Assembly (NCBI RefSeq): GCF_019649055.1
Contig: NW_026570485.1
Location: 19,036-83,035 of the forward strand
Origin: Paramacrobiotus metropolitanus
Lineage: Eukaryota > Tardigrada > Eutardigrada > Parachela > Macrobiotidae
Direction of reading: 5' to 3'
DNA length: 64,000 nucleotides
Position numbers and translations under genes: made by a program. Positions 1 through 11,699 of the stretch are shown here, piece after piece; within the stretch, counting starts at the first letter, position 1; every line of letters begins with the position of its first letter. The notes beneath the pieces were generated by a model. It saw only the letters and a program-made list of their open reading frames with translations, did not search any database and had not been told where the DNA came from.

Positions 1-235
1 AATTTCCAGTAACCAGTGACTGACATTAATTAACCAAGCTCTTGATAATAATGTTATAAAATTACCATCTAAATATAAAGATTCATCTGGCGAGATGTAC
101 TACGATGAGAATATCACCGACGTACGGCTACCTGCCAGTTTGTTTTCTGCACCTGCGATGGAGATTTCTTGCGCGAGTATCAGCGTTGTTTCGGGCCTAC
201 CGTTGAGTGAGAATTGTGGAGGAACCTGCCAGCGA

Positions 236-2136
236 CGTGCCTTTACCAGCAGCGTACGATGATCGTATGGCCTTGGCGCTGAAGGCTTGTAGAACGGGAA
301 CCTGTCACAGTACGCTGCAGCGAAAAGTACAAGGTTCCTTACTCTTCGTTCTGGAATAAACTGAAGGGCGTGCGTACGGAAAAGAAAGGCGCACATATGA
401 GAAAATTTTCGGAAGCCGAAGAAAACTACATCGAAAGTCTGCTGCTGAAGTGTGCGGAGAACGGCATCCCTCTGGATAAAAGATTTTTAAAGCGGATTGT
501 GCCGTTACTGACCAAATCTAAAGGTAGCTAAAAATGAGATATAAAATTATTCGTGTAAAATTAAATTAAATTATTGACTATTATCGCATTTATTTATATT
601 GGTTAATTTTTAAATTTGAATGCGTCCGTTTCTGATGGAATTTCAGTGACGTTAGTGTGAGAATATTTGTACGTTACGGTTTTTCTTTTACTTACAAAAA
701 TTGTACCTTGTACAGATGTGCCCAAAAATCGAAAGATGTTTTCATCATACTGGCATCGCGAATTTCTTAAAAGGCACCCGAAGATTGCTCAGCGAATTTC
801 ACACAGCGTTTCCCGAAGAAAGGCTAAAGAGTGGACCGTGGAGAATCGGGAGGGTTGGATACAACGACTGAGTGAGCTTAATACCGAAGGCCTGCTGCTT
901 GATCCTGCAGGAATCTGGAATTTTGACGAGTCAGCGTTCCAGGTAGCTGAAAAAGTGACGACGGTATACGCCAAGCGGGGGGTAAAGGAGGTCCTTTCGT
1001 ACTACGACGGTAACGACCGCGAACTAATCACGGTGTTGGCGGGCGGCAATGCGGCTGGAGAAATTCTGCGACCATTAATTTTATTTGACGGCAAAGTTTT
1101 CCTTGCTTCTCGTTTTGACGGCACAGACGACAGATGTCATATGGGCTTTAACTCGTCAGGCGTGATGGATAATTCAACTTTCACTTCATATATCAGAGAA
1201 GAAGTCATCCCCAAAATGACGGCAGCAAAAGTGCGTGTTTTCTTTTACTCTACTAAAAAAATTTAAAAAAATTAAATTTATTTAAATTTATTAGTTGTCA
1301 TAAATTTCTTTCATTTTATTAAAAAATAAATATTGAAAAATAATAATGTTGTGTATTTTTTCAGAATGTTATTTTTCTCGATGGGCACAGCTCTCATATG
1401 TTCAATCTGGAGTTTTTATCAGAGTGCATGAAGTCTGACAAAGATATTACCGTTGTCATACTGCCGTCTGGTCAGACCGGGAAGTTGCAACCCATGGATC
1501 TGAAGGTGTACGGTCCTGTTAAAAAATATTGGCGGGATTATTTGCGACTGATGACCCTTATCGCTGAAGAAGAGGTATTTTCATTTTTTATGCTAATTTT
1601 AGTTAATAAATAAATCTGATAAATTAATCTGAAAATAAATTTGATCGTAGGTTAACAAACAAAACTTCGCTCGTCACCTTGTGAAAAAATGGGATGAATT
1701 TAACATGGCCGCCAATATTATTTCTGGCTTTGCTTCTTCCGGAATTTATCCTTTCAACCCGGATGCGGTCTGCCGAGCTTACGTAGAGCCCGTTCCAAGC
1801 CAATTTCTATCAGACGTTCCCATTTCTGTTGCCACCGTATACGTGAGCGAGCTGGAAGTTATACGCACAAATCTTCGAAAAATTCCACTTTTGACTGAAG
1901 GACAGATAGAAGAGATTGTGGCGTTCACAATCTCTAAAGCAGAAGGTTTTCTTCCATCGGTTGCAGCTGACAAAGTGGCTGCAGATTGGCACCATAATTT
2001 CATGAGCGCTCATCCTCAGAAAAAGAGAAAACTTAAAGATTCTCGTCTGCGCGCCGAAGCAGGACTTATTGCGACGGACAGTAAAGTAATCGCAGCGCTC
2101 GAGCAACGGAAGCAGAAAAACTGCTGCAGAAAATAA
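236..2136 (+). pseudogene. pogo/Tigger-type DDE transposase, intron-containing, decayed
   Basis: DDE_1-family transposase of the Tc1/mariner-pogo group, which would cut and paste its own element. Four coding segments can be followed: about 236-533 (psq-like helix-turn-helix, then a CENP-B-like DNA-binding part including KYKVPYSSFWNKLKG), 716-1230, 1365-1574 and 1651-2136, joined by GT-AG introns. The first junction is phase 1 (G|AT codon); the other two are phase 0. Catalytic Asp residues are visible in WNFDESAF (codon 925-927), FLDGHSSH (1380-1382) and LQPMD (1497-1499), so it is a DDD type. The tail has SSGIYPFNPDAV, a pogo/Tigger hallmark. The helix-turn-helix segment runs through three frames, so at least two indels have killed it. 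Terminal inverted repeats were not identified; the left end may lie outside the window. Confidence 0.8.
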
Positions 2137-2825
2137 GAAAAAAGAAACACTCGTAGCGGACTTAGCGATGTGACAAATACTCCGACTAAAATTAAAAAAT
2201 CTTTCAGAATGGGTAAAAAGTGAGTCCTCTGAAATTTCACATGTGGTTCTACAAAGTCAAAGTTTTGCTGTAAGAAATAGAGTGTGCGGTATTACTGGGG
2301 TGATTATTTGTATTAAATGTGATGTGTTTACCAGCACTGACAAACCTGGGTGGTTGCCCGTGTTGCACGGGCCGGGCATGGTTATCAGATTCTCTCGCTA
2401 GTTTTTTTGTCTATCACATGTACTAAGCTCGTCCTCGTACAGTTAACCTTTTTACATGCTCGAAATCCTAAGGCATTATTCATCCGTGCTGGGCTTTACA
2501 TATACTGTCTTATCGTTTTGTACAGAAAAAAGTCCTCTATACGCTTTTTGATCCTCATACGATAACTGCTAAGAACTATTTCTAATTTCCAGTGTAGGAC
2601 TGTTGTGAGCATGTCACAAGAAATGAGTACCCCGACTCAGACAAAATAGCCAACGATTAAGGAGACAAAAACAAACTGGTGAAAAGGAAGAAACTACGAA
2701 GAGAACCATTCAAAAAAAAGGCAATGCGGATGCCAGGACTCGTTCGTTTGTCAGCGGGAAACTGAGAATCAACAGGTGGGAGACCAGGTTGGCGCCGACT
2801 GTGCGCGGCAGCGCAACGGACATGA
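2137..2825. other. Intergenic stretch between transposase remnant and gene A
   Basis: No coding exon recognised. A short perfect hairpin with GCCCGTG/CACGGGC arms lies near 2356-2373. The rest is unremarkable AT-rich sequence and probably includes the 3' flank of gene A. Confidence 0.4.
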
Positions 2826-5800
2826 TCACTGCAACATCGTACTGATCAGAGCCAGACACAACTGCATGCATGCGGCGAGAAAGCACACAAGGATTACCTT
2901 GAAGGCGGGCTGCCCCTTTCGATCGTTGGGCTCGTTCCATTCATCCTGGTGATCCGCGCCGATGTGCCACAGCATGTAGTCGCGGTTGGTATAGCACACC
3001 AGACACTTCTGCAAAGTGGAGGAGCAATTACGCTGCAACTGAATTATGGTGAGCGCACGTTGCTGATTAAGCTGACAGTTACCGCGACGGGGCAGTCATA
3101 GCCGACAAGAAAACGACCCGGCGTCGGCTCGGTGTCCACGCTGCTGCTCAGCGCCTCCCCGATGCGCTGCCCCGTCACCTGGGCCTCCAGGCGAGCCCGT
3201 GCCTGCCAAACAGACTGATTAGTCACACAACAACGGAATAATCCGGCAGCGCTATGGATTGAATGATTTAGTGAGGTCTCAGACCGGTCCCTGAGGTCGT
3301 CGCAAGGCGGTTTGGAAGACGACCGGACAGCTTAATTTCGAGAAAATAAACGGCCGTAACAAGATTTTAACTGCCAACCTGCAGGGCTGTCTCCGAGTAC
3401 GCCAGGCCCAACAGGTGCGGATGCACGGCCTGGATGTGCGCATCCATCAGGTGGAACGGCCCGAACACTTGCACAGGACACTTCTGCACAACAAACACAC
3501 TCAACCGGTCGCACCCACAATACAAGTCACTACCTGCGTGAATAAAAATGCAAACAAGTACCAGGTCGGCGCAGGCGTGGTACAGTTTGGTGGGCAGCGC
3601 GCAACGCCCGCCGTGCTGCGTCTTCACATGCGTGAACAGGCGTTGGGACGAATCCAACAGCCGGCCCTGGCCGTTTTCAACGGCGGCGCACGCGTCGATC
3701 TTGCAGACGTACTTCACTAGACCACCCTGCAACACAGCGTCCCATTGCAGCACAGACTCTCAACAGACTAAGCCCCACGCCGCACTGACCACAACACGCG
3801 TGGGAATGACGATCTTCTCGGCAGTGATCTGACTCGGCCACAGGACACGCAGATCGCTCGTCCCCTCCGGGAACTTCTGGCTGCGCGCCGTGCGGAGGAA
3901 CTGCCGATGCTTCTACAACAACACAAATTTCCAGCTGCAGATGATCAGCTACGAGAACGAAGATTCTACAGACACCGTCAAATGCTGCGATTCGGCTAAG
4001 ACAGGAAATCGATTTGTAAAAATGTTTGTTTAGAAATCCGTGAAGACAGTTTTGTCTACAAACTCTTTGCAGCGGCATTAAATATGTGCATTAAATATTT
4101 CCCTGCCTTATTCACTGACCTCGCCGTTCTTCTTCTTCCGCTGCTTGACCAACGCCTGCATCATGCGTTCGACGTAGTCCGGGTGGCGCTCGTTCATATG
4201 GGTCGTGAGGAAGGAGCCGATTGGGTCGAACTGCACGTAATCGCAATCAACACCGCGGTTGAACTGGGCCGGACACGGACAAGCCAGATTCAGCTGCACA
4301 TTGTGCATTCCGTGGGCGCCCTCCAAGTGGATCTTCAGCCCCTGCGGCATGCCCGCGCGGAACGCGACGCAGGCCTCCACGGGCTTCTCTCCCAGACCGA
4401 AGGGACAGCGCAGGGGGTCGATCATGGACTAGGGCGTCAGGCCGTTCAGTACTAATTAGGAGCACGATGCGGGCGGCTCGCCCCATATAAATCTACGTAT
4501 GTATATACGCTCTAATCAACGGGACTCGGCGCCGGCATTTTATTCCACTGATCAGAGGAGCTCCCTCTGCGCTAGCACAACCGACACCATATATACTGCC
4601 ACTGCGCAGCGCAGCTGCGCAAAAATCAATAGTCTGACATCACATCTCCAGATCGTTCTGGATACTTCCAGAACGCACGTCAGTCATACTCTGATCATGC
4701 GTACAGCGCGTGCACATGCATACAGCCTGTATGTGGGAGATATCCCATACTTCCCCTTCTAAACCGACACGTATAACAGTAGTCACACATTAGAAAAAAT
4801 CGATGACAGTAAAACATTACATGTTAAGGAAATTGCGATTACGATTGCTCGCACATCCAGGAAACGTAGAGGTTTATTGATTTTTTGGAGTGGAAGTAGG
4901 TCTTGGAAAGCAGTTTATCGTCACATGGGAATCCGCTCAATAACAGGCAGGCATTTTCTTAGCAGTAGAAGCATTGCAACCGTTATTATTCCATTTCCCC
5001 ACTGGCCGAACTGGCTACATAAGCTATCAGGCTACGAAAGCAACTCGGGCTACACAGGCTAAATCAGATCAATGGCTTCCATACTTCGTCAATGTCTGTA
5101 TACGGGCAAATTCATAGGCTTCCTACATGTGGCTGCTTCATGTCCTGGCTTGCGGCAATTGTAACATGAACGTGCGTGAAAGCGATGGTGTTTCTTCGGA
5201 GTTTTCTGGGACGTGTTGACGTGCGATTCTTGGTCTGGTAGAACATGTAGTTTGATCGCATTAAAATTATATGGGGTTGGGCTTACAGCATGGATTTGTT
5301 GAACAGGAAAGAATAATCTTGGTCGTGAATTAGGTGGGATTGACTTCAGCTCAAAAGTCAGCTGTTGAACAAAGGTGTTGATGGAGTCAGGCAAATTGGC
5401 AAAATGTTGGTTTCAGCTGTTCTGGCAGATAGTCGAAGAGAAGAGATAATAAATCTTGAAACGTTGGATTGGGTGTGGTTGATTTTAAGTAGCAGTGGAT
5501 TGCTTGTACGTATTGCTCCGGTGACAAAGATTTGGCATCCATGTTGATGGTCAAATGTTATGAAAGGTCACATTTATTCGTATAAATTTCTCAATTGATT
5601 TTAAGGTAATAATGTTAAATAACAGTTCACTAAAATACGTTCAGTACATTTAGTAAAAGGTCAAGAAAAAACGATGGAATTTCTGATCAGCATATGCAGG
5701 CGATGGAATTAGAATCATGCGTTGGTGAAATCCCGATGAAATATCGCGTTAGGTAGAATAACTAAACACCGCAGAACGTATTCAGGCGGTAATAATCTTG

Positions 5801-7215
5801 TGTTGGCAAAATTGGGAAAAGATGGTATAGATTCGTAATGGGCTCGTACTGGGGCGAGCCACCACACAAAAAATTCAGATGAAAATATGAAAGGTCAGAG
5901 GAAAACTGATGTTAACATAGATCTCAACCACGATCTGCTACCAATTTGCGGGCGGCTCGCCCCATATAAATCTACGTATGTATATACGCTCTAATCAACG
6001 GGACTCGGCGCCGGCATTTTATTCCACTGATCAGAGGAGAGCTCCCTCTGCGCTAGCACAACCGACACCATATATACTGCCACTGCGCAGCGCAGCTGCG
6101 CAAAAATCAATAGTCTGACATCACATCTCCAGATCGTTCTGGATACTTCCAGAACGCACGTCAGTCATACTCTGATCATGCGTACAGCGCGTGCACATGC
6201 ATACAGCCTGTATGTGGGAGATATCCCACAACGACAAGGGAGGATTTGATTGAGTACGGATAAGTGACCCACCTGAATCGTTCCCCTCACCAACACGTGG
6301 GTGACGTTTTTGGAGACCCGTGTCATCAACTCGTTGTCCACGCCACTGCCAAGGACAACCTCCCGGTCCGGGCGTCCCACAGCCGCGCAAAACGCCTGTA
6401 TAAAAAGCAACATAATCCAACAGACTACTGACATAAGTGCCAATCGTTAGGCTTTTCTGCACAGCGTGAATACGTGAAATGCCCTGAATCGCCCACTTTT
6501 CCTAAGGAAAACGACTTGTCGACAGTACAACCGCACCAGGCTACGCTGCTATCTGCTGCCAGCCTGAGCCACAAACCTCAACGCTACACTGGCTTCAGTC
6601 AACTTTCACGTCGTGCTCCTTTTAACAGTTTTAATTTAATAAGTAAATACAAAACAGCAGTACTTTTAACATGATAAGATACATAACTGATAATACAAGA
6701 TCACGGACAAAACTGGAGATGACAAAACAATTGAAAACATTCCAGTTACATAGCTAAGCAGCTGCATAAAAGACTCGAGGAGCCAGACCGATAGGGAACA
6801 AAATATCGTATTCGTGGAGGATGGAGTTGGAAACAGGCTGAATGCGGAAAAATAGAACTCTCGACTAGAGACAGCTGCGCATTTTGTTATTCATTCATAG
6901 TTAACTGTTCAGCACGGCCCGAGAAAAAAAGAGAGAAACAGCGAGAAAAGACAGCAAAGCTGTCAGAGAATAAATAGTTCCTCACTGAAAGGCACTTACG
7001 GTACTTACCAGTTCGTCGGGCTGGCTGGTGTTGGGAGGCTGCGGGCGGTCCCGTTTGGGGCTGGTGTCCTCGGAGGAGATGCTGGCTGTGGAGCTGTAGT
7101 CACTGTGGTGCGATGAACGGCGAATCCTGCCTGGCAGCGGCAGCGCGACGTCGGTAGCGTCCTCCTGCGCGTCCCACGCATCGCCGCCGTCTTCTTCGAT
7201 GGCGCGCAGTGCCAT
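2826..7215 (-). CDS. Gene A: multi C2H2-like zinc-finger protein, nine exons
   Basis: Exons on the minus strand: 7009-7215, 6273-6395, 4120-4428, 3790-3912, 3562-3726, 3379-3483, 3083-3202, 2898-3008 and 2826-2828 (the stop codon only). All introns are phase 0 with GT-AG borders; the protein is about 421 residues. The start is the ATG followed by ALRAIEEDGG, identical in gene B. Exon 1 gives a Ser/Pro-rich acidic N-terminus. Exons 3 and 5-8 carry Cys and His pairs arranged mostly as C-x4-C ... H-x4-H, so about five divergent C2H2-like fingers, for example YVCKIDAC and CPVQVF ... HIQAVH. Intron 2 is swollen to 1844 bases by an LTR retrotransposon. The reading frame is intact across every exon. 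It is the inverted paralogue of gene B (39378-41699). The function is unknown; nucleic-acid or protein binding is inferred only from the fingers. Confidence 0.8.
4468..4747 (-). repeat. 3' LTR of the intronic element
   Basis: 280-base terminal repeat, nearly identical to 5947-6228. The purine-rich tract sits immediately beyond it, at about 4748-4760. Confidence 0.85.
5089..5542 (-). pseudogene. Gag-like ORF with CCHC zinc knuckle, frameshifted
   Basis: The minus-strand ATG at 5540-5542 opens a 51-codon frame (MDAKSLSPEQYVQAIHCYL...) that stops at a TGA. Coding continues in another frame from about 5394 to 5089 and ends after CYNCRKPGHEAATC, a C-x2-C-x4-H-x4-C nucleocapsid knuckle. The product would package element RNA. 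The single frameshift and the absence of pol mark it as defective on its own. Confidence 0.7.
5934..5943 (-). promoter_or_regulatory. Primer-binding site, initiator tRNA-Met type
   Basis: TGGTAGCAGA on the minus strand, three bases inside the 5' LTR end, complementary to the 3' end of metazoan initiator tRNA-Met. The large gypsy element at 22954 uses the same primer sequence. Confidence 0.65.
5947..6228 (-). repeat. 5' LTR of the intronic element
   Basis: 282-base terminal repeat. It has two more bases (an extra GA) than the partner at the GAGGAG/GAGGAGAG site. Confidence 0.85.
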
Positions 7216-8520
7216 TATTTCCACAGCGCTGTACGGATGCCAAATCCTCACGTTTAAAATAATTATTTCAAAGTTTCTCACCTTCCAGTGTACAAGTACT
7301 TGCTGTCACAACTGTGGCTCCTTAAAAACCCTTCATTTGCTATTACAAATACAGTTGTAAACAGTAAAATCAAATTTGTAACTTCGTGAGTCTGTCTGCG
7401 TGCGAAGTGCGAACTGTGAATTTACGGGAGCACTGAGGCTTGTGAGCTGCAGCCTGCAGCACCGGAGCAAAACACGGAGGCGGTAAGCATGGCGACGCAG
7501 TGCTTCGCTTATTGTGACTGCTGCTAAATTACTGTGCGTGCAAATTTTGATTATTCAAAACTCTTTAATTTCGCATATTCTTAAACGAAAATTCTATCCA
7601 TACTCATAGACTTGAAAAATACATAAAAATATTTACGTTTTGGATATAAGAATTTTTTTATTTATTTTCCTGGCAAAGCAAAGACATGACCGCAAGCATT
7701 TAGCATATTAGTCTATGGCAAACCTGGTGCTGACTTTTACGTTTTCTCATAGGAGACTATGTTAAACTGCGGAGAGCCATATCATTACTTCGCCATCAAA
7801 ATAAAAAACTGTATTCATACTGCCAAAAAGTATATATTATTATGTTTTCTCAAACTTATGGATAGAATTTTCGCTTAAGAATATGCGAAGTTGAACGTTT
7901 TTGATTACTTAAAATTCGTACGTAATTTTGGCAGTCATATATTTTTATAATATTGCTTCCGAATAGTTTTTATCGATTGTATTAATTATTTCGTGTTTCA
8001 GTTATTGGTCGTTTATCAATTAAGTTTGCTGCTTGCGTTTTTGTTCTCTTGTTATTACTGTGTTTCACTCAGGCAGTTGAGGCGTCATTCTGTTTTACAT
8101 TTTTTACGGCTCGAATTGTTTGTTTAATTATTTTTTATGTTTATTGTTGTTATATTATGTTTTCCGGCCAGTGCCTTCGTTTTGCTTTGTTTCCATTGGT
8201 TTTTAATGGAGATAGAAATACCCCATGACACCCGTATTTTGTTGTCGTGTTTCATTAATGTTTTGTCCTTATTTAGTTTGGATTTTGACTGTACTGGAAT
8301 GTTATTCTGCATTTTTTTACTATTTTTCAGTTACTGTACTGGCAACCCATAGCACTCATGCATTCATTAATCCACCCATCCAGAATCTCCAGGAACAGCT
8401 GTTGACCCAAGCTACAAGGAAGCTGCACTGCGCAGCAGCCGTGCGAACGGCTGACGCCGCCGACGTACGTCGCATGCGGTCGTGGGGAATGGCAGTAGCG
8501 AGGAGATGCTGCACGTACGT
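7216..8520. other. Upstream region of gene A with an inverted-repeat AT-rich block
   Basis: No gene. About 7470-7510 matches the upstream region of gene B in reverse complement, so the duplication includes promoter DNA. At 7557-7600 and 7857-7900 are inverted arms (the right arm starts ATGGATAGAATTTTCG) around a 255-base spacer. The region to about 8110 is homologous, inverted, to 22590-22953 and 38887-39030. 8110-8520 is AT-rich without recognised content. Confidence 0.6.
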
Positions 8521-8529
8521 GTACCTATG

Positions 8530-8840
8530 TGCACCTGCAGGCTACAGCTGAAGACCGGCCTGGCGTTCGCCGATCACCTGGACGCTGAGGCTTAGGGCGC
8601 GCCGCGCCTGACCGACTGGCTGGCGGAGCTAGGCGGCCGCTTCCCCGGACCCGGCGGACCGGCAGCAGGTGGAGAGGATCCTGGAGCTGGTGCTCCCGGG
8701 AGTGGGATCGGATCCCCGGGTGGTGGCCCGCTACGGCTGCACGTGCCCTGGACGGTGGAGAGGGTGCAGGGCGTCTTTGGTCGGCGCACACTGGCGCGAT
8801 CGACCGCTGCGCTCGGCAACGCGAGCTGACGGCCACACGG
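8530..8840 (+). pseudogene. F-box-family C-terminal fragment, intronless
   Basis: Plus-strand remnant of the C-terminal part of the F-box genes at 53706-55774 and 58249-61365. DRQQVERILELV followed by SDPRVVARYG aligns with RIDK plus DPRVLAKYG of the intact gene, and WTVE follows in another frame. The intron present at this junction in both intact genes is absent here. Stops and frameshifts show it is dead. Confidence 0.55.
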
Positions 8841-9055
8841 CCCGGCGTGCCGCTCATCATCTCATGGTCCAAGTCCAACGGCGCATTCTCCTCTTCCTGC
8901 CAGTCCTGTACACCTATTCACGCCCCTATTCGCCCTGATCGTCCATTCTGCAGCTGTTTATTCATAAGAACTAGATCTGTTTTTCTTTTTTCACCAGTCA
9001 GCATGTTTCTGCGTGCAATACCATAGCAAGACGCTGGCGTTGCTGGACGATTACT

Positions 9056-9379
9056 AGTACGAGGCAAGCGACAACGCTTTAGTAAATTACATCACTTTCC
9101 CTGCTGCATCTTCACCGTGTGTAAGCGCTCACGTGATACTTTGCTTCAGCCGTTTCACGTCTAAACCGGTTTGCGGCTATAGTTGATTACGCAAACTGAT
9201 AACAAATATAGAGAAGAGCACGGCAGGCGAGATTTTATCGCCGGCTCAGTAAGCGCTGATCAGTGATCACAATGGATACGATATCACGTGAGCGCATGCA
9301 CACGGGTAAGATGCAGCAGGGAAAGTGATGTAATTTACGATGTAAAGCGATGGGAAAGAGTTGCCGCTTGCCTCGTACT
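9056..9379. mobile_element. Foldback/MITE-like element with about 85-100 bp inverted arms
   Basis: The left arm, about 9056-9139, starts AGTACGAGGCAAGCG. The right arm, about 9281-9379, ends CGCTTGCCTCGTACT. The arms are imperfect reverse complements sharing TGCAGCAGGGAAAGTGATGT and TATCACGTGAGCGC. The central loop is about 140 bases and has no ORF. No convincing target duplication was seen. Confidence 0.7.
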
Positions 9380-11300
9380 CAAGTATTTCATTTACTAATA
9401 CGAGTACAGTAATTTAATTACGAGCGGCTAAAATCACAATAAAAGCAGCGGTCGGCACGTATGCATTTGAGAGACGAGTATAGACTAATTCTTGAATCCC
9501 ATAAATCTAATTATCCCAAATCAAGTATTATAATTATGCGGAACTTAAACTGCGGCCTGATTAATGGGCAGAGCGAAGTTATAACCACGGCATGTCCCTC
9601 ATCCATGATCCAGTGAAGGAAAGTCACTACGAAACCACTATCTGAGCATCCTGTAACTGTTGCTCAGTATTCGCGCTATCCAGCGATCAGTTAAAGGATG
9701 TTTTCACAACTTCACTTACGTCCCACTGAAAACTGGAAGAGTATAATCCGATCCAGAAGCAGATTGTGGTCGCTTTTAAGGCACATGTACATACTGTCCA
9801 GTGCAGAAAAACGCCAGCTAGGCGAGAGAGTAATCGCGTTCACCGAGCTGTCATCACTGTCCGGTGCACCCAATCGCTACCCAGCTACCCTGGCCATATT
9901 GTCAACTGCAAAACTATCGCTAGAGTAGGGTTAGGAGTGACTATGTCCAGTGCATGCGTGTGTGCAGTTAGTATTTTTCATGCAGGAGACAGTCCGAGAC
10001 ATCTTCAAGTTCTTGATTAACAAGTTTTACAATAACTTCCCATGCAGTTAAATACTGCATTAGCTGATAAAGGAAACGAAATTCTTCGTTCCAACCGGCC
10101 GTGGATCACAAGTGCGGAGGCGAAGCCGCAGCAGCTATACAATACCGCAGTTGTATTCGTACTACCGACAAAGACCACCCCGTTATGATTCATCCTTTAA
10201 TTCATTTCATCGCGTTATTAATTCTGTCCACTTTACCGGCTACTTTTCCTTCTCATGAATATTTAGAATTCAGTCTTGTACTTAGCTTGCTACAGCTTGC
10301 ACCATCTACTTGATCAACCTTGTCCTAATCCCTTGCCCTGAAACTTGTTCCGTTTCTTGAACGCCCTTGTCATTAAACATGCCTTGAGTTACGTTGTTGC
10401 CTTTGGCTGCTTGGGATGAACCTGTGTCATCCCAATCGGAGCCACCTGTGTAATTGTGTTATATCGGTAAGAGCGTCCTCGGCCAGCATCGTTGCCGGCC
10501 GTGCCACCTTTCATCCCAACAGCCCACACAACATCGTGGTACGGTCAGCACGCCAACCCACTAGAACAGCAGCCAGATAGGCTACTGTTACAATACTATC
10601 GGAAAGTATGCTTCCATAGTTCCAGTATAAGTTGGTAATTATCGTATCAACTTGCTCGCCAACTTAAATGACAGTCAGTTTATGAAATTCTGGCTGGTAT
10701 AGTTGGTTTGCTAGGAGCCTAGGACGGAATTCCGCTGAAATAATCACTGATACCGACAATCCACCTGAAATACGAGTAAATCCGTATTATACCGACACAT
10801 ACAGCTGTACTGTAGCTGTCTCTATTTTTATATTAGGACTAGTGGCCCGATTGGAACCAAGCTCGTGGTACATGCACGAAAACTTTCACATATGCTCATT
10901 GCTCGCACACGCCCTTTTTTACAGTGTGGTAAGTACAACATTGCGTAGCGACGTAATTTCTATCTGTATGTTGGCACGAAAAGCATTTGTGCACGCAACA
11001 TCGGGCAGGGAAGTAGTGCCTGCAAGAAACTCCAAAACGTTTTAATGCAATCAGTTGTACGGTACCAAAAGTCTAATTACTGAGTCCTGACCAATCATGC
11101 ATGAAACTGCTTGCAACTACACATACATGTAGACGTAACCAAATTTCCCTCATGCTTCTTAAATTTTTCACCAATTTAAGGAGTTTCACCAATTGTAGAA
11201 TTTATTAATAAATTGGAACAGAGTGCCAGAATTGCGGTTCCGCGCCACGCTGGTCCGATTTCTTCTAAAGGCAGACACGTCTCCGTTATGCTCTAACTTG
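9380..11300. other. Gene-free stretch
   Basis: Reading both strands I find only short ORFs without family features. No RNA gene, no long repeat and no transposon terminus is recognised. Confidence 0.4.
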
Positions 11301-11304
11301 CGCA

Positions 11305-11688
11305 GTGCTGTCAAGATCACCTACAGGCTACAGGTATGTCGGCAGGGGAGTATTCGGGTTTGCCCTGGAGGAAGCGGGAAAGCTGCTGACGGAAAGCGCA
11401 GTGCGACTGATTTTGAAGCAGTTGCAGAAGCTGGAAAGAGAGCAGATGCAGTACCATTTGGTGGCTGTGGGAAACGAGCACTGGACCGTGACAAACTGGT
11501 TAACCGGTGTCGTTTATGCGTTGCAGATGGAGCCAGGCGAGACATCTAGCGGCGCAGCTCGCCTCGTGTGTTCCTGCTTTTTCAGTTGCAGCTTCGGCCT
11601 GCCTTGCCGGCACGCTATCTTTGTGCGGTTCTCGATAACAGCACATCAGCAACTGCGCGCTATTGATGCCGTTATTTGCTGGCAGTGA
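11305..11688 (+). pseudogene. SWIM zinc-finger transposase C-terminal fragment
   Basis: A 127-codon open stretch contains a SWIM motif, C-S-C ... C-R-H (CSCFFSCSFGLPCRHAIF), typical of MULE-like transposases and related SWIM proteins, where it binds DNA or protein. The upstream region VGRGVFGFALEEAG and a helical stretch precede it. No DDE core is attached and the flanking frames are broken, so this is a fragment. It is in opposite orientation to the MULE remnant at 12857-15966, whose SWIM motif is different. Confidence 0.5.
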
Positions 11689-11699
11689 TCCTCTACCGG

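Larger units (their letters stand above)
4468..6228 (-). mobile_element. Small gag-only LTR retrotransposon in intron 2 of gene A
   Basis: Two direct repeats of 280 and 282 bases (4468-4747 and 5947-6228) bound about 1.2 kb. Read on the minus strand each repeat starts TG and ends CA and holds a TATATAT stretch and an AATAAA signal, so the element points minus. A primer-binding site lies next to the 5' LTR and a purine tract (AGAAGGGGAAGTA) next to the 3' LTR. The internal part encodes only a Gag-like protein with one zinc knuckle; no protease, integrase or reverse transcriptase is present. The flanks are CACGA and CAACGA, not a clean target duplication. The copies differ mainly by a 2-base indel. 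It is likely a non-autonomous derivative; assignment to copia-type elements is a guess from the size and LTR start. Confidence 0.85.

Noticed and set aside
8137-8352. 71-codon hydrophobic plus-strand ORF
   Set aside because: AT-rich sequence gives Phe/Leu runs by chance; no homologous frame in the related inverted region.
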